A stretch of DNA of 8,625 nucleotides from Candidatus Solibacter sp. (GTDB taxonomy: Bacteria > Acidobacteriota > Terriglobia > Bryobacterales > Bryobacteraceae): assembly GCA_017883345.1 (NCBI GenBank), contig JADGNT010000173.1:1-8625 (forward strand), read 5' to 3'. This document shows positions 1 to 6,137 of the stretch, piece by piece. Within the stretch, counting starts at the first letter, position 1, and the number at the start of each line of letters is the position of its first letter. Made by a program: the position numbers and the translations under genes. The notes below the pieces were generated by a model, which saw only the letters and a program-made list of their open reading frames with translations, was not told the origin of the DNA and did no database searches.

Positions 1-101
1 CTGGGTCCGCCCGTCAAACTTTTCTTGGATTCCGGTAGCGGCAGGCTTCAGGAACCACGCAAGAATAAACTCACAGCGCCGACGTGGCGTGGACTCTCAG
101 T

Positions 102-176
102 CTGCCGCGTCCCGACTCATCGGGACGCGCTTTGGTGCACGTGCGGCAGGCGTCCCGATGAGTCGGGACGCGGCAG
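102..176. repeat. Perfect 27-bp inverted repeat (cruciform-capable)
   Basis: Arm 102-128 and arm 150-176 are exact reverse complements, separated by a 21-nt spacer that contains the 8-bp palindrome gcacgtgc (137-144). Each arm is also a palindrome by itself: gcgtcccga, then ctca in the left arm or tgag in the right arm, then tcgggacgc. The DNA or RNA could therefore fold either as one long hairpin or as two small ones. No T-run follows on either strand, so a simple intrinsic terminator is not the obvious reading. Confidence 0.85.
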
Positions 177-190
177 GCACGAGTGCCTGC
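173..190. repeat. Short perfect palindrome, 8-bp arms
   Basis: gcaggcac (173-180) and gtgcctgc (183-190) are exact reverse complements with a 2-nt gap. It overlaps the last four bases of the right arm of the 27-bp inverted repeat, so the two structures compete. Confidence 0.6.
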
Positions 191-238
191 GCCACGGGGC
201 CAAGTAGCCAAATGTGAAGTTATTCTTGCGTGGTCCCT

Positions 239-323
239 TAGCCGCGCGCCGGGAGCATTGTGGTCCCGGGGGCGGCTGGAGGGTTCAGCCGGCACCGGGG
301 CCTTCCTAAGAGGGTCAAGCTCG
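239..323. other. Intergenic stretch with one small hairpin
   Basis: This lies between the palindromic element and the stop of the minus-strand exported protein. It contains a 6-bp perfect stem, ccggga (249-254) and tcccgg (264-269), with a 9-nt loop. It could help end transcription of the minus-strand gene, but no U-tract follows on that strand. The heptamer tggtccc occurs at 231-237 and again at 261-267. Nothing else is recognisable. Confidence 0.35.
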
Positions 324-2156
324 TCACTGGACGTCGCTGACTTTGCCGTCGACGAAGATGACCTTCATGTCTTTATAGTAGTAGGTCTTCTTTTGACCCA
401 GATCGGCGATCCGAACAGGGTTGCCCATGCGAGCGACTACGTCTGCAATGCTCTGGCCCATCTCGATGGTGACTGGCCCGGCGGAAGTTGGCGGGGCTGC
501 AATTGGCCCGGCTTGTCCGAGCACATCCTGCTCCTGCCGGTCGGCCTCCTGTGCCTGCTGTCTCAGCTCATTGGCGGCGTTCGGCTCGGCGGGCGGTAGA
601 TCGGCCGCATAGGGCGCCGCCGTCTGCGACCGCATCGCGACCTCGATGGTTGGCAATCCTCCCTGTCCCTGGCGGGTCTGCAACTCACCCAACCCCTGAT
701 CCACCGTCTCGCGCATGTGATTCTGCATCTCCTGCAAATCGGCGAGCTGGACAGGGATGAGGTTGCCGGGTTGGCAATCCTGGCCCTTGCTGGCCAGCAC
801 TTGCACATTGGCGAAGCTCGGGTCAGCCGACGGTGATGGGTTGAGTTGCAGGACATCTCCGTGGGTAAGGGCGCATTCCTGGCTCCCGGTGTTCGCGATC
901 AGGCTGCTGGAGACCACAAAAACGTGTGGATTGTTGTCCGCGAGAATCGGCGGCGCTCCGTTCGACGCGGGCATCACATTCTGCGCGGCGTTCTGGCTAT
1001 CGACGCTCTCTTGCGCGAGCTGGCGCTGGACCTCACCTGCGATCAGGTCCTTGACCTGCGGGCTGAGGGCGACTTGCCCGGATGGATCGTAACCGCCTTG
1101 AGCCGCACCGGCGGCATCCATGCGCTCCTGGTAGCCTTCCTGCAACGAATTGGCTAACAGATAATCCGTCAGCCAATAATTAGGGCCGGCATAGGAAGGA
1201 TATGGACTGAAGTAGCCGGCATAGAACCCGGCCCACGGGCTCCCCGCGAAGCCAAAGTTATAGTAGACTGGCGCGCCCCATGGACTATATCCCCACGCGT
1301 AAAACCGTGGCGAATAGAAGCGTACCGGAGTATACACGTTATAAGTGATCCCCCGGTAGACTGACGCTCGGTAGAATCGAGGATAGGCAGCCCCGTGAAC
1401 GTAGTACGTCCGCTCGACGAATGCATGCCCGCGGACCGTGATCGGCCGCTGCATATAACCATGGCCGGCGGCATTGGTCACGATCACTCTGCCGCCCGGT
1501 CGCGCCACTTCAATACGCCGGGCGCCGCTGGGAGCGTGGACAATCGTGGCGCCAGGGGTGTGAACAACCGTGGGACGGCCCGACGCACCGAAGCGCGCAC
1601 CGGTACCGTTGGAGCCGTGGAACTCGGGGCGGGGACCAGGCCGATTCGCATCAGCCGGTCTGCCAGGCTGGTTCCCGACATTCGGTCTGCCGGGTTGGTT
1701 CCCCATCGGCGGCTGGCCAGGCTGGTGCGCGGCCGGGTTGCCGGGCTGGTTTCCAAACGTTCTGCCGGGCGGGTTCACGCCAGCCGGTCTGCCAGGCTGG
1801 TTCGCATCAGGCGGTCTGCCAGGCTGGTTCACGCCAGCCGGTCTGCCAGGCTGGTTCGCATCAGGCGGTCTGCCAGGCTGGTTCACGCCAGCCGGTCTGC
1901 CAGGCTGGTTCGTCGGTGTACCTCTGCCGGGGTTAGCGGGCGCAGAAGTTGGGGCTGGACGGCTCGCAGGCGGAGCCGAATGAGCCGCCGGTGCTGGCGC
2001 TGGGGCGCTCTTAGCTGGCGGAGGCGGGCTTGGCTTCGTGGTCCTGTCCTTGTCTTTCTGCGCGTAGGCGATGCCGGATGACGCAAAGAGCAGGGCGGCC
2101 AGGGCCATGGCGAACCATCCGGAAAAAGCGCGTTTGGAACTTCCATCGTTGTTCAT
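324..2156 (-). CDS. Exported Pro/Gly- and aromatic-rich protein with PGRP-type repeats and BamE/SmpA-like C-terminus
   Basis: The chosen ATG gives 610 residues and has GGAG 7 nt upstream; an in-frame GTG at 2213 lacks this support. Residues 1-32 form a Sec signal peptide (hydrophobic core, AYA before Gln). A Pro/Ala-rich linker follows, then nine-residue repeats NQPGRPAGV/NQPGRPPDA (about 83-172). Residues about 244-336 are rich in Tyr, Phe, Trp, Gly and Pro. After that come a charged helical stretch, a segment with Cys428 and Cys461 that could form a disulfide, and a Gln-rich helical part. The last ~49 residues (GQSIADVVARMGNP, YYYKDMKVIFVDGKVSDVQ) fit the G-x-V-x-x-LG-P...Y-Y...F-x-G-V pattern of small BamE/SmpA-like domains. 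Similar aromatic-rich secreted proteins are known as hypotheticals in acidobacteria. Location in the periplasm or at the outer surface is inferred; the function is unknown. Confidence 0.85.
   Translation of the reverse strand: MNNDGSSKRAFSGWFAMALAALLFASSGIAYAQKDKDRTTKPSPPPPAKSAPAPAPAAHSAPPASRPAPTSAPANPGRGTPTNQPGRPAGVNQPGRPPDANQPGRPAGVNQPGRPPDANQPGRPAGVNPPGRTFGNQPGNPAAHQPGQPPMGNQPGRPNVGNQPGRPADANRPGPRPEFHGSNGTGARFGASGRPTVVHTPGATIVHAPSGARRIEVARPGGRVIVTNAAGHGYMQRPITVRGHAFVERTYYVHGAAYPRFYRASVYRGITYNVYTPVRFYSPRFYAWGYSPWGAPVYYNFGFAGSPWAGFYAGYFSPYPSYAGPNYWLTDYLLANSLQEGYQERMDAAGAAQGGYDPSGQVALSPQVKDLIAGEVQRQLAQESVDSQNAAQNVMPASNGAPPILADNNPHVFVVSSSLIANTGSQECALTHGDVLQLNPSPSADPSFANVQVLASKGQDCQPGNLIPVQLADLQEMQNHMRETVDQGLGELQTRQGQGGLPTIEVAMRSQTAAPYAADLPPAEPNAANELRQQAQEADRQEQDVLGQAGPIAAPPTSAGPVTIEMGQSIADVVARMGNPVRIADLGQKKTYYYKDMKVIFVDGKVSDVQ
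1632..1910 (-). repeat. In-frame tandem repeat coding for PGRP motifs
   Basis: Five near-identical 27-bp units occupy 1776-1910, alternating between two versions (PAGV and PPDA endings), so the higher-order period is 54 bp. Degenerate units continue to about 1632 (GNQPGNP, HQPGQPPM, GNQPGRPNV, GNQPGRPAD). Units are a multiple of three, so copy-number change would lengthen or shorten the extended linker without breaking the gene. The near-identity of the five units points to recent duplication or gene conversion. Confidence 0.85.
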
Positions 2157-2163
2157 GAGATTT

Positions 2164-2167
2164 CTCC
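2164..2167 (-). promoter_or_regulatory. Ribosome binding site of the exported protein
   Basis: GGAG on the minus strand, 7 nt before the ATG at 2156. It decides in favour of this start over the in-frame GTG at 2213, and it places the signal peptide properly at the N-terminus. Confidence 0.7.
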
Positions 2168-2189
2168 ATCTGCTGACACTTGGGTTCCT

Positions 2190-2211
2190 AAAGAGCCATC
2201 GAAGACGGCTC
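2190..2211 (-). terminator. Weak terminator or attenuator hairpin
   Basis: Read on the minus strand, gagccgtc, loop ttc and gatggctc form an 8-bp stem with one G-U pair, followed by TTT. The left arm overlaps the TGA of the small ORF. The U-tract is only three long, so termination would be partial. It lies between the small ORF and the exported-protein gene and could reduce read-through into it. Confidence 0.35.
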
Positions 2212-2362
2212 ACTGGTTCACCGTCGTGAGGCGGTACTGCGCCGTCAGTTGTTGCGCGATAGCAGAATTGGACGCCTGATTTTTGTCTGCGGCAAACAAA
2301 GACGTTCCAAATATTTCCGCAAAAAGAGTTGCAGCGATCAACATCAGTTTAATGAGTTTAAT
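2210..2362 (-). CDS. Tiny secreted ORF, possibly an N-terminal remnant
   Basis: The visible coding signal is a signal peptide (KLIKLMLIAATLFAEIFG, then SLFAADK) followed by about 25 residues ending in AQQLTAQYRLTTVNQ and a stop. The ATG at 2344 would give 44 residues without the basic n-region and without a nearby Shine-Dalgarno. An ATT codon at 2362 keeps the two lysines and has GGAAG exactly 7 nt upstream, giving 50 residues; ATT is a rare start, so this is a suggestion. The reading frame stays open upstream to about 2638, but that part has no protein-like character. The text after the signal peptide looks like the first strand of a larger secreted domain, so this may be a truncated gene rather than a real peptide. 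It lies 53 nt upstream of the exported-protein start, in the same orientation. Confidence 0.4.
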   Translation of the reverse strand: MKLIKLMLIAATLFAEIFGTSLFAADKNQASNSAIAQQLTAQYRLTTVNQ

Positions 2363-2429
2363 ATTCTTTCTTCCGTTTTTGGGCAACGCCCACACGGGCA
2401 GCCGCACTCGACGGTCGCGCGTCACTGAA

Positions 2430-2458
2430 CATATACCACTTGCCACCCTTCGCCACAA
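2430..2458 (-). promoter_or_regulatory. Candidate sigma-70 promoter for the minus-strand unit
   Basis: On the minus strand, TTGTGG (2458-2453) and TATATG (2435-2430) are separated by 17 nt. The match to consensus is moderate at both boxes. It would start transcription near 2423, about 60 nt before the proposed start of the small ORF. This is a pattern match only. Confidence 0.25.
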
Positions 2459-2697
2459 GCGTCCCTCCGGCCCGGAAACCGTCAACCGATTTTTCCGTTC
2501 ACATACTGGATAGCGCAGAATTCCGGCGGAAATGCTCATCGGGTCGCATGATCGACGTAAACTGCTTCGCTCAGCATGCTCGCCACGAGTTCGCCGGCAT
2601 CTGAGACCGGTTCGATTCACCGGAAATATATCGTTCAATCCGCCGGGGCAGTGCGGCAGCCCAGACGATCAAAGCCTGCCTATGTCTTCCGCCGGGA
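2459..2697. other. Intergenic region between divergent units
   Basis: No open reading frame here has protein-like composition, and no RNA gene is recognised. It separates the minus-strand secreted genes from the plus-strand sigma remnant and kinase and should hold the upstream control of both. A small inverted repeat, ccggt and accgg with a 7-nt loop, sits around 2607-2623. Confidence 0.4.
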
Positions 2698-2726
2698 TTC
2701 CTTTCTCTTTCGCATGGCTATATACT
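2698..2726 (+). promoter_or_regulatory. Candidate promoter of the sigma remnant and kinase
   Basis: TATACT (2721-2726) is a good -10 match. The hexamer 17 nt upstream (TTCCTT, 2698-2703) is a poor -35. If used, transcription would begin close to the GTG at 2735, leaving almost no leader. An in-frame ATG at 2714 overlaps this signal, so either the promoter or that start is wrong. Confidence 0.25.
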
Positions 2727-2734
2727 GTTGCCAA

Positions 2735-3012
2735 GTGATTAAGGGCCAACAGCAGAAGGCGGCGGCGAGCCCCCCATCGCAACTCACCCTGCTGCTGAAT
2801 CGCATGCAGCACGGGGACCCGGATGCCGCCGAACAAGCTTGGAGCGGTTGGAGCCGCGGGCGGCGCGAGTGGTGGAGATGCGATATTTCGGCGGTTATAC
2901 GGATCGCGAAATGGCTGCGGCTCTGGGTGTCTCCGCCATCACCGTGCGCCGGGACTGGGAGTATGCGCGTTCCTGGCTGTTCAGCAGGATGCGCCCGGCT
3001 AAAAAGACATGA
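2735..3012 (+). pseudogene. ECF-type RNA polymerase sigma factor, internally deleted and frameshifted
   Basis: Two pieces of one sigma factor are visible. Frame A (from GTG 2735, or ATG 2714) reads SQLTLLLNRMQHGDPDAAEQ, the usual N-terminal helix of acidobacterial/planctomycete-type ECF sigma factors. Frame B (2839 to the TGA at 3010-3012) reads LERLEPRAARVVEMRYFGGY, then TDREMAAALGVSAITVRRDW and EYARSWLFSRM, the region-4 helix-turn-helix that recognises the -35 element. Family members are usually around 180-200 residues; here about 35 plus 57 remain. Region 2, which binds the -10 element and core polymerase, is missing, and the junction near 2835-2840 changes frame. The product cannot be a working sigma factor. 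Such genes often stand directly before Ser/Thr kinase genes, as here (21-33 nt gap), so it was probably the kinase's partner. Confidence 0.8.
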
Positions 3013-3045
3013 TTCGTTCAGATCGGCAACAACGTGGCTATTGAG

Positions 3046-5289
3046 ATGTCTCCGGAACGCCATAGTTTAGCGCGCCGGATCTTTGAAGAGGCGCTCGAGC
3101 GTCCGGAGGCCCAGAGATCGGCGTTTCTCGCGGCCGCCTGCCAAGGCGACCCGGAGATCGCGCAGGAGGTGAGGCGCCTCGTCGAGGCGAGCCACGAGGC
3201 GCACTCCTTTCTTGAGGATGATACGCATCCCTCGTTGAGGTTCGGCCGATACGTGGTCTCTCGCGAGTTGGGCCGTGGAGGAATGGGCATCGTCTACGAA
3301 GCCACCGACCCTCAGATCGGCCGCCGCCTGGCCATTAAGATCATTAACTTCCAGGCCTTCACCACCGTCGAGGAATCCGCCGTACTGCGGGAACGCCTGT
3401 TTCGCGAGGCACGCTCGGCCGGCGCGCTATCCCACCCTGGAATCGTGGTGATTTATGACGTGGGCGAAGACAATCAGATGGCCTACATCGCCATGGAGCT
3501 CGTGGACGGACCATCGCTGCACCAGGTCCTGGCATCGGGACGGCGGCTGGATCCTGCCGAGACACTCGATTTCATGCGACAGGCGGCCGCGGCACTCGAT
3601 CATGCTCATCAATACGGAATCGTGCATCGCGATATCAAGCCGGCGAATATCATGCTTCATCAGAAGACCCAGGTGAAGATCGCCGACTTCGGTATCGCCA
3701 AGATTACTTTTGAACCGAAGTACACAATGACCGGCACATCAATGGGCACTCCCGACTACATGTCGCCGGAGCAGATCGAGGCGCAACCAACCGACGGGAG
3801 GTCGGACCAGTTTTCGCTGGCCGTGGTGGCATACGAGCTTTTGACGGGAGTCACGCCATTTCACGGAGGATCCTTTGCGGCCATCCTGCACCGGATTGTT
3901 GCCGGACCGCGCCCGTCGGCATCTACGGCCAACCCGGCACTGCCGGTTGGCGTAGACGAAGTTCTGCGGCGCGGGATGGCGCAACTTCCGGCGGAACGTT
4001 ACGCCACATGCGCGGAGTTTGTCCAGGCGCTGGAAGATTCCGTGCAGCGTGCGCAAAAGGCGGCCGTCCCGGTCCCACCGCGGCGCGACAAGCGCTTGCG
4101 TTACCTTCTGGCGGGGGTGTTTGCTCTGGTTGTGGTTTTGGCCGGCGCGGTTTACCGCCTTTCGTATGTCCGGAAGAGTTCCACCGTGCCGCAGCCGCCG
4201 AAGGTTCTGGCTGGCGGAACCAGCCAACCGTCCGTTCCAATGCCGGCGGTGCTACCCGCTCCGGAAACCGCTGGCAGCGGCCAGCCCACGAACAGTCCGG
4301 CTCCAACCGCGGGAGCGTCCCCGGCCCCCCGCAATCCGGCCCCGAGCAATCCGACCCCCGCCGATGTGCCGCCGCCTGCCGTAACTCACCCGGCTGCAAA
4401 GACCGCGCCAACGATTCCGGCGAACGTGCAGGGCGGGCGCGTGCCAGTCGCTGGCGTGGACTCAGGCTCTTCGGCACAGCCGGTGCCCAAGCCCGTGGAC
4501 GCGCAATCGCCACCCGGCGGCTTGCCAGCCCCCCAACCCGTCGATACCGTGCGCGGGCTATACAATGCCGCCGAGGCGGGCAACACGGCAGCCATGGATA
4601 GGCTGGGGCAAATGTACGAGCACGGCAGCGGCGGCCTTCCGCGCGATGCGACAGAGGCGTTCCGCTGGTATAGCAAAGCCGCCGCCGCCGGCCAAGCGTC
4701 GGCGCTGTACCACCTTGGCACAGTTTACGAGGCTGGCATCGCGACCCCGAGGAACCTCAACGAGGCTACCCGGCTCTACCAGAAAGCTGCCGCGGCCGGC
4801 AGTCGCGACGCCCAGGCCCGCTTGGCCCAACTGCCGGCGGCGGCTGTTCGGCCGGCGCCGAAAACACCATCCACCATTGCACCTATCCCGCCTGGGACTA
4901 TCTCGGTCCACGTGCCCGCCAATATGCCATGGACGGACACCGGGATCAACCTCCGTGCGGGCGATAGCGTGGCGGTAACAGCCTCGGGATTGATTGCCGT
5001 CGCGGCTGATGGGCGGATTCCCCCGAAGGCTCCCGGCGGCTTTGCCCCGGACTGCGCGGCGGCCGCCTCCATTTACGGTGGGCGATTCGGAATCTTTCCT
5101 GCCTCTCAGCTTCCGTGCTGGTCGTTGATCGGCCGAATCGGCGGGAACGGAATGGTCTTTGAGGTTGGCGCGAGAGGAACCTTTCAGGCGAGATCAAGCG
5201 GCGTGCTGCTCCTCGGAATCAACGACGATAGCTTTGCCAATAACTCTGGCTTCTGGACGGCAATGGTAACGGTGCAAAGGGCCCGATAG
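3046..5289 (+). CDS. Transmembrane Ser/Thr protein kinase with Sel1-like repeats and LecA-like C-terminal domain
   Basis: Numbers are from ATG 3046 (747 residues); a GTG at 3034 is possible and neither start has a clear ribosome site, but MSPERHSLARRIFEEALERP is the usual family start. Residues 1-56 are the helical region typical of acidobacterial kinases. The Hanks-type kinase domain (about 66-330) looks complete: glycine loop GRGGMG 76-81, Lys98 in AIK, Glu121, catalytic HRD 194-196 with Lys198 and Asn201, DFG 214-216, SPE 240-242. A transmembrane helix spans about 351-370, followed by a Pro/Ala-rich linker to about 501. Residues 502-594 form Sel1-like repeats (AMDRLGQMYEHG, AFRWYSKAAAAG, ALYHLGTVYEAG). 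Residues about 618-744 resemble the PA-IL/LecA lectin: PANMPWTDTGINLRAGD, CWSLIGRIG, LLLGINDD and NNSG. The kinase should be cytoplasmic and the rest outside, suggesting a sensor for sugar or cell-envelope ligands; this role is inferred. Confidence 0.9.
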   Translation: MSPERHSLARRIFEEALERPEAQRSAFLAAACQGDPEIAQEVRRLVEASHEAHSFLEDDTHPSLRFGRYVVSRELGRGGMGIVYEATDPQIGRRLAIKIINFQAFTTVEESAVLRERLFREARSAGALSHPGIVVIYDVGEDNQMAYIAMELVDGPSLHQVLASGRRLDPAETLDFMRQAAAALDHAHQYGIVHRDIKPANIMLHQKTQVKIADFGIAKITFEPKYTMTGTSMGTPDYMSPEQIEAQPTDGRSDQFSLAVVAYELLTGVTPFHGGSFAAILHRIVAGPRPSASTANPALPVGVDEVLRRGMAQLPAERYATCAEFVQALEDSVQRAQKAAVPVPPRRDKRLRYLLAGVFALVVVLAGAVYRLSYVRKSSTVPQPPKVLAGGTSQPSVPMPAVLPAPETAGSGQPTNSPAPTAGASPAPRNPAPSNPTPADVPPPAVTHPAAKTAPTIPANVQGGRVPVAGVDSGSSAQPVPKPVDAQSPPGGLPAPQPVDTVRGLYNAAEAGNTAAMDRLGQMYEHGSGGLPRDATEAFRWYSKAAAAGQASALYHLGTVYEAGIATPRNLNEATRLYQKAAAAGSRDAQARLAQLPAAAVRPAPKTPSTIAPIPPGTISVHVPANMPWTDTGINLRAGDSVAVTASGLIAVAADGRIPPKAPGGFAPDCAAAASIYGGRFGIFPASQLPCWSLIGRIGGNGMVFEVGARGTFQARSSGVLLLGINDDSFANNSGFWTAMVTVQRAR

Positions 5290-5360
5290 CGGCTCCTCCG
5301 CAAACCCGTAAAACACGCGTTGCGCGGCGGGGCCACAAGGCGGCCAGCGGGCCAACGATC

Positions 5361-6128
5361 TCACCGGGCAATCAGCCACTGTCTCTGTACGCGGGTCACC
5401 ATGACCGGCACTGCAATACGAACGTCTCCTGCGACGCCTCGCAACGCCGGCCCGCCTTCGCGGTCCACCACCGCGACCAGGCGGCCGCCGGCCTGTACCG
5501 CCAACTCGATCCGCCCGTCGTCCAGCGGCTCCATCCGCCGAACCGGCTGCTCCCAAAACGCGGCGAAGAACTGCTCCATGGCGGCCGACGCGTCTGCCGC
5601 CGTCAGCCCCAACGCACGAGCCATTTCTTCATTCTTCAGGGCGAATATTTCGTTCACCGCAGCGGCATCGGCCGTCTCCAAGGCCGCGCGGAGCCGATCG
5701 AGCAGACTCAGGATTGCCGCGCGATCCGCGGTATTCGGCGCCAGCCGAGGCGCGGCCTCCCACCGCCAGCGCCCGAACGCCTCGCCCACTCGCACCGGCG
5801 CCCGCCATGTCGCGGGCAGCGGGCCCCGATCGCTCTTCCACTCCATCTCCGCCAGCACGCTCTGCGCCTCCTCGCCCATACGGCCCCGAATCACCCGGAC
5901 CCGCAAAGAAGGCTGTCCCGCGTTTTCCCGCTGCTCCGGCGGAATCTCGGCGGCGCGAAAAACCAGGACGGCTTCGTTCTCGCCCTCAACCACATACGGA
6001 TTGAGCTTCGTCTGCGCAATTCTCCCGGCGCCGGACGGGTTCGCATACACCGCAACTTCGTTCCATCGCGCGCGCACCCCCACCCCCACGCTACGGATTT
6101 CGAGAACGAATAACGCTTCCGTATCCAT
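5361..6128 (-). CDS. Conserved hypothetical protein, two-part
   Basis: I do not recognise a named family. ATG 6128 is chosen because AAGGA lies 5 nt upstream; the in-frame ATG at 6134 would abut this site. This gives 255 residues. The first ~110 residues look like a beta-sandwich (ALFVLEIRSVGVGVRARWNE, VAVYANPSG, YVVEGENEAVLVF). The second half starts with a helical stretch (RAAILSLLDRLRAALETADA, AAVNEIFALKNEEMARALGL) and ends in short strands (GRIELAVQAGGRLVAVVDRE). There is no signal peptide or membrane segment. The stop of the upstream gene lies 9 nt before this start and its TGA overlaps the ribosome site, so translation is probably coupled and the two genes form one transcript. The gene ends 71 nt from the convergent kinase gene, with no clear terminator between them. 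Confidence 0.75.
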   Translation of the reverse strand: MDTEALFVLEIRSVGVGVRARWNEVAVYANPSGAGRIAQTKLNPYVVEGENEAVLVFRAAEIPPEQRENAGQPSLRVRVIRGRMGEEAQSVLAEMEWKSDRGPLPATWRAPVRVGEAFGRWRWEAAPRLAPNTADRAAILSLLDRLRAALETADAAAVNEIFALKNEEMARALGLTAADASAAMEQFFAAFWEQPVRRMEPLDDGRIELAVQAGGRLVAVVDREGGPALRGVAGDVRIAVPVMVTRVQRQWLIAR

Positions 6129-6137
6129 AACCATCCT

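Larger units (their letters stand above)
50..238. mobile_element. MITE-like element of nested inverted repeats, no gene
   Basis: The outer arms 50-75 and 213-238 are reverse complements over 26 positions with three mismatches (53/235, 69/219, 70/218). Inside them, 83-89 (cgtggcg) pairs with 190-196 (cgccacg), and 102-128 pairs perfectly with 150-176. The 189-bp span carries no convincing coding sequence. Terminal inverted repeats around a short non-coding core are the architecture of a miniature inverted-repeat element or of a large REP/BIME-type repeat mobilised in trans. No clear target-site duplication is visible at the edges, so the exact ends are uncertain. That the element is dispersed in the genome is inference; only one copy is in this window. 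Confidence 0.6.

Noticed and set aside
1776..1910. Regular 27-bp repeats resembling a CRISPR array
   Set aside because: The units are contiguous without unique spacers, are multiples of three and code for PGRP motifs inside a convincing gene.
1570..1983. Plus-strand frame rich in LPGWF repeats
   Set aside because: It is the antisense reading of the tandem repeat in the exported-protein gene, which has a signal peptide and ribosome site.
2576..3070. A single 164-residue plus-strand gene
   Set aside because: Only its middle part looks like protein; after about 2836 the real sigma-factor sequence continues in another frame.
5290..5360. Bidirectional terminator between the convergent genes
   Set aside because: I see no stem followed by a T-run on either strand.
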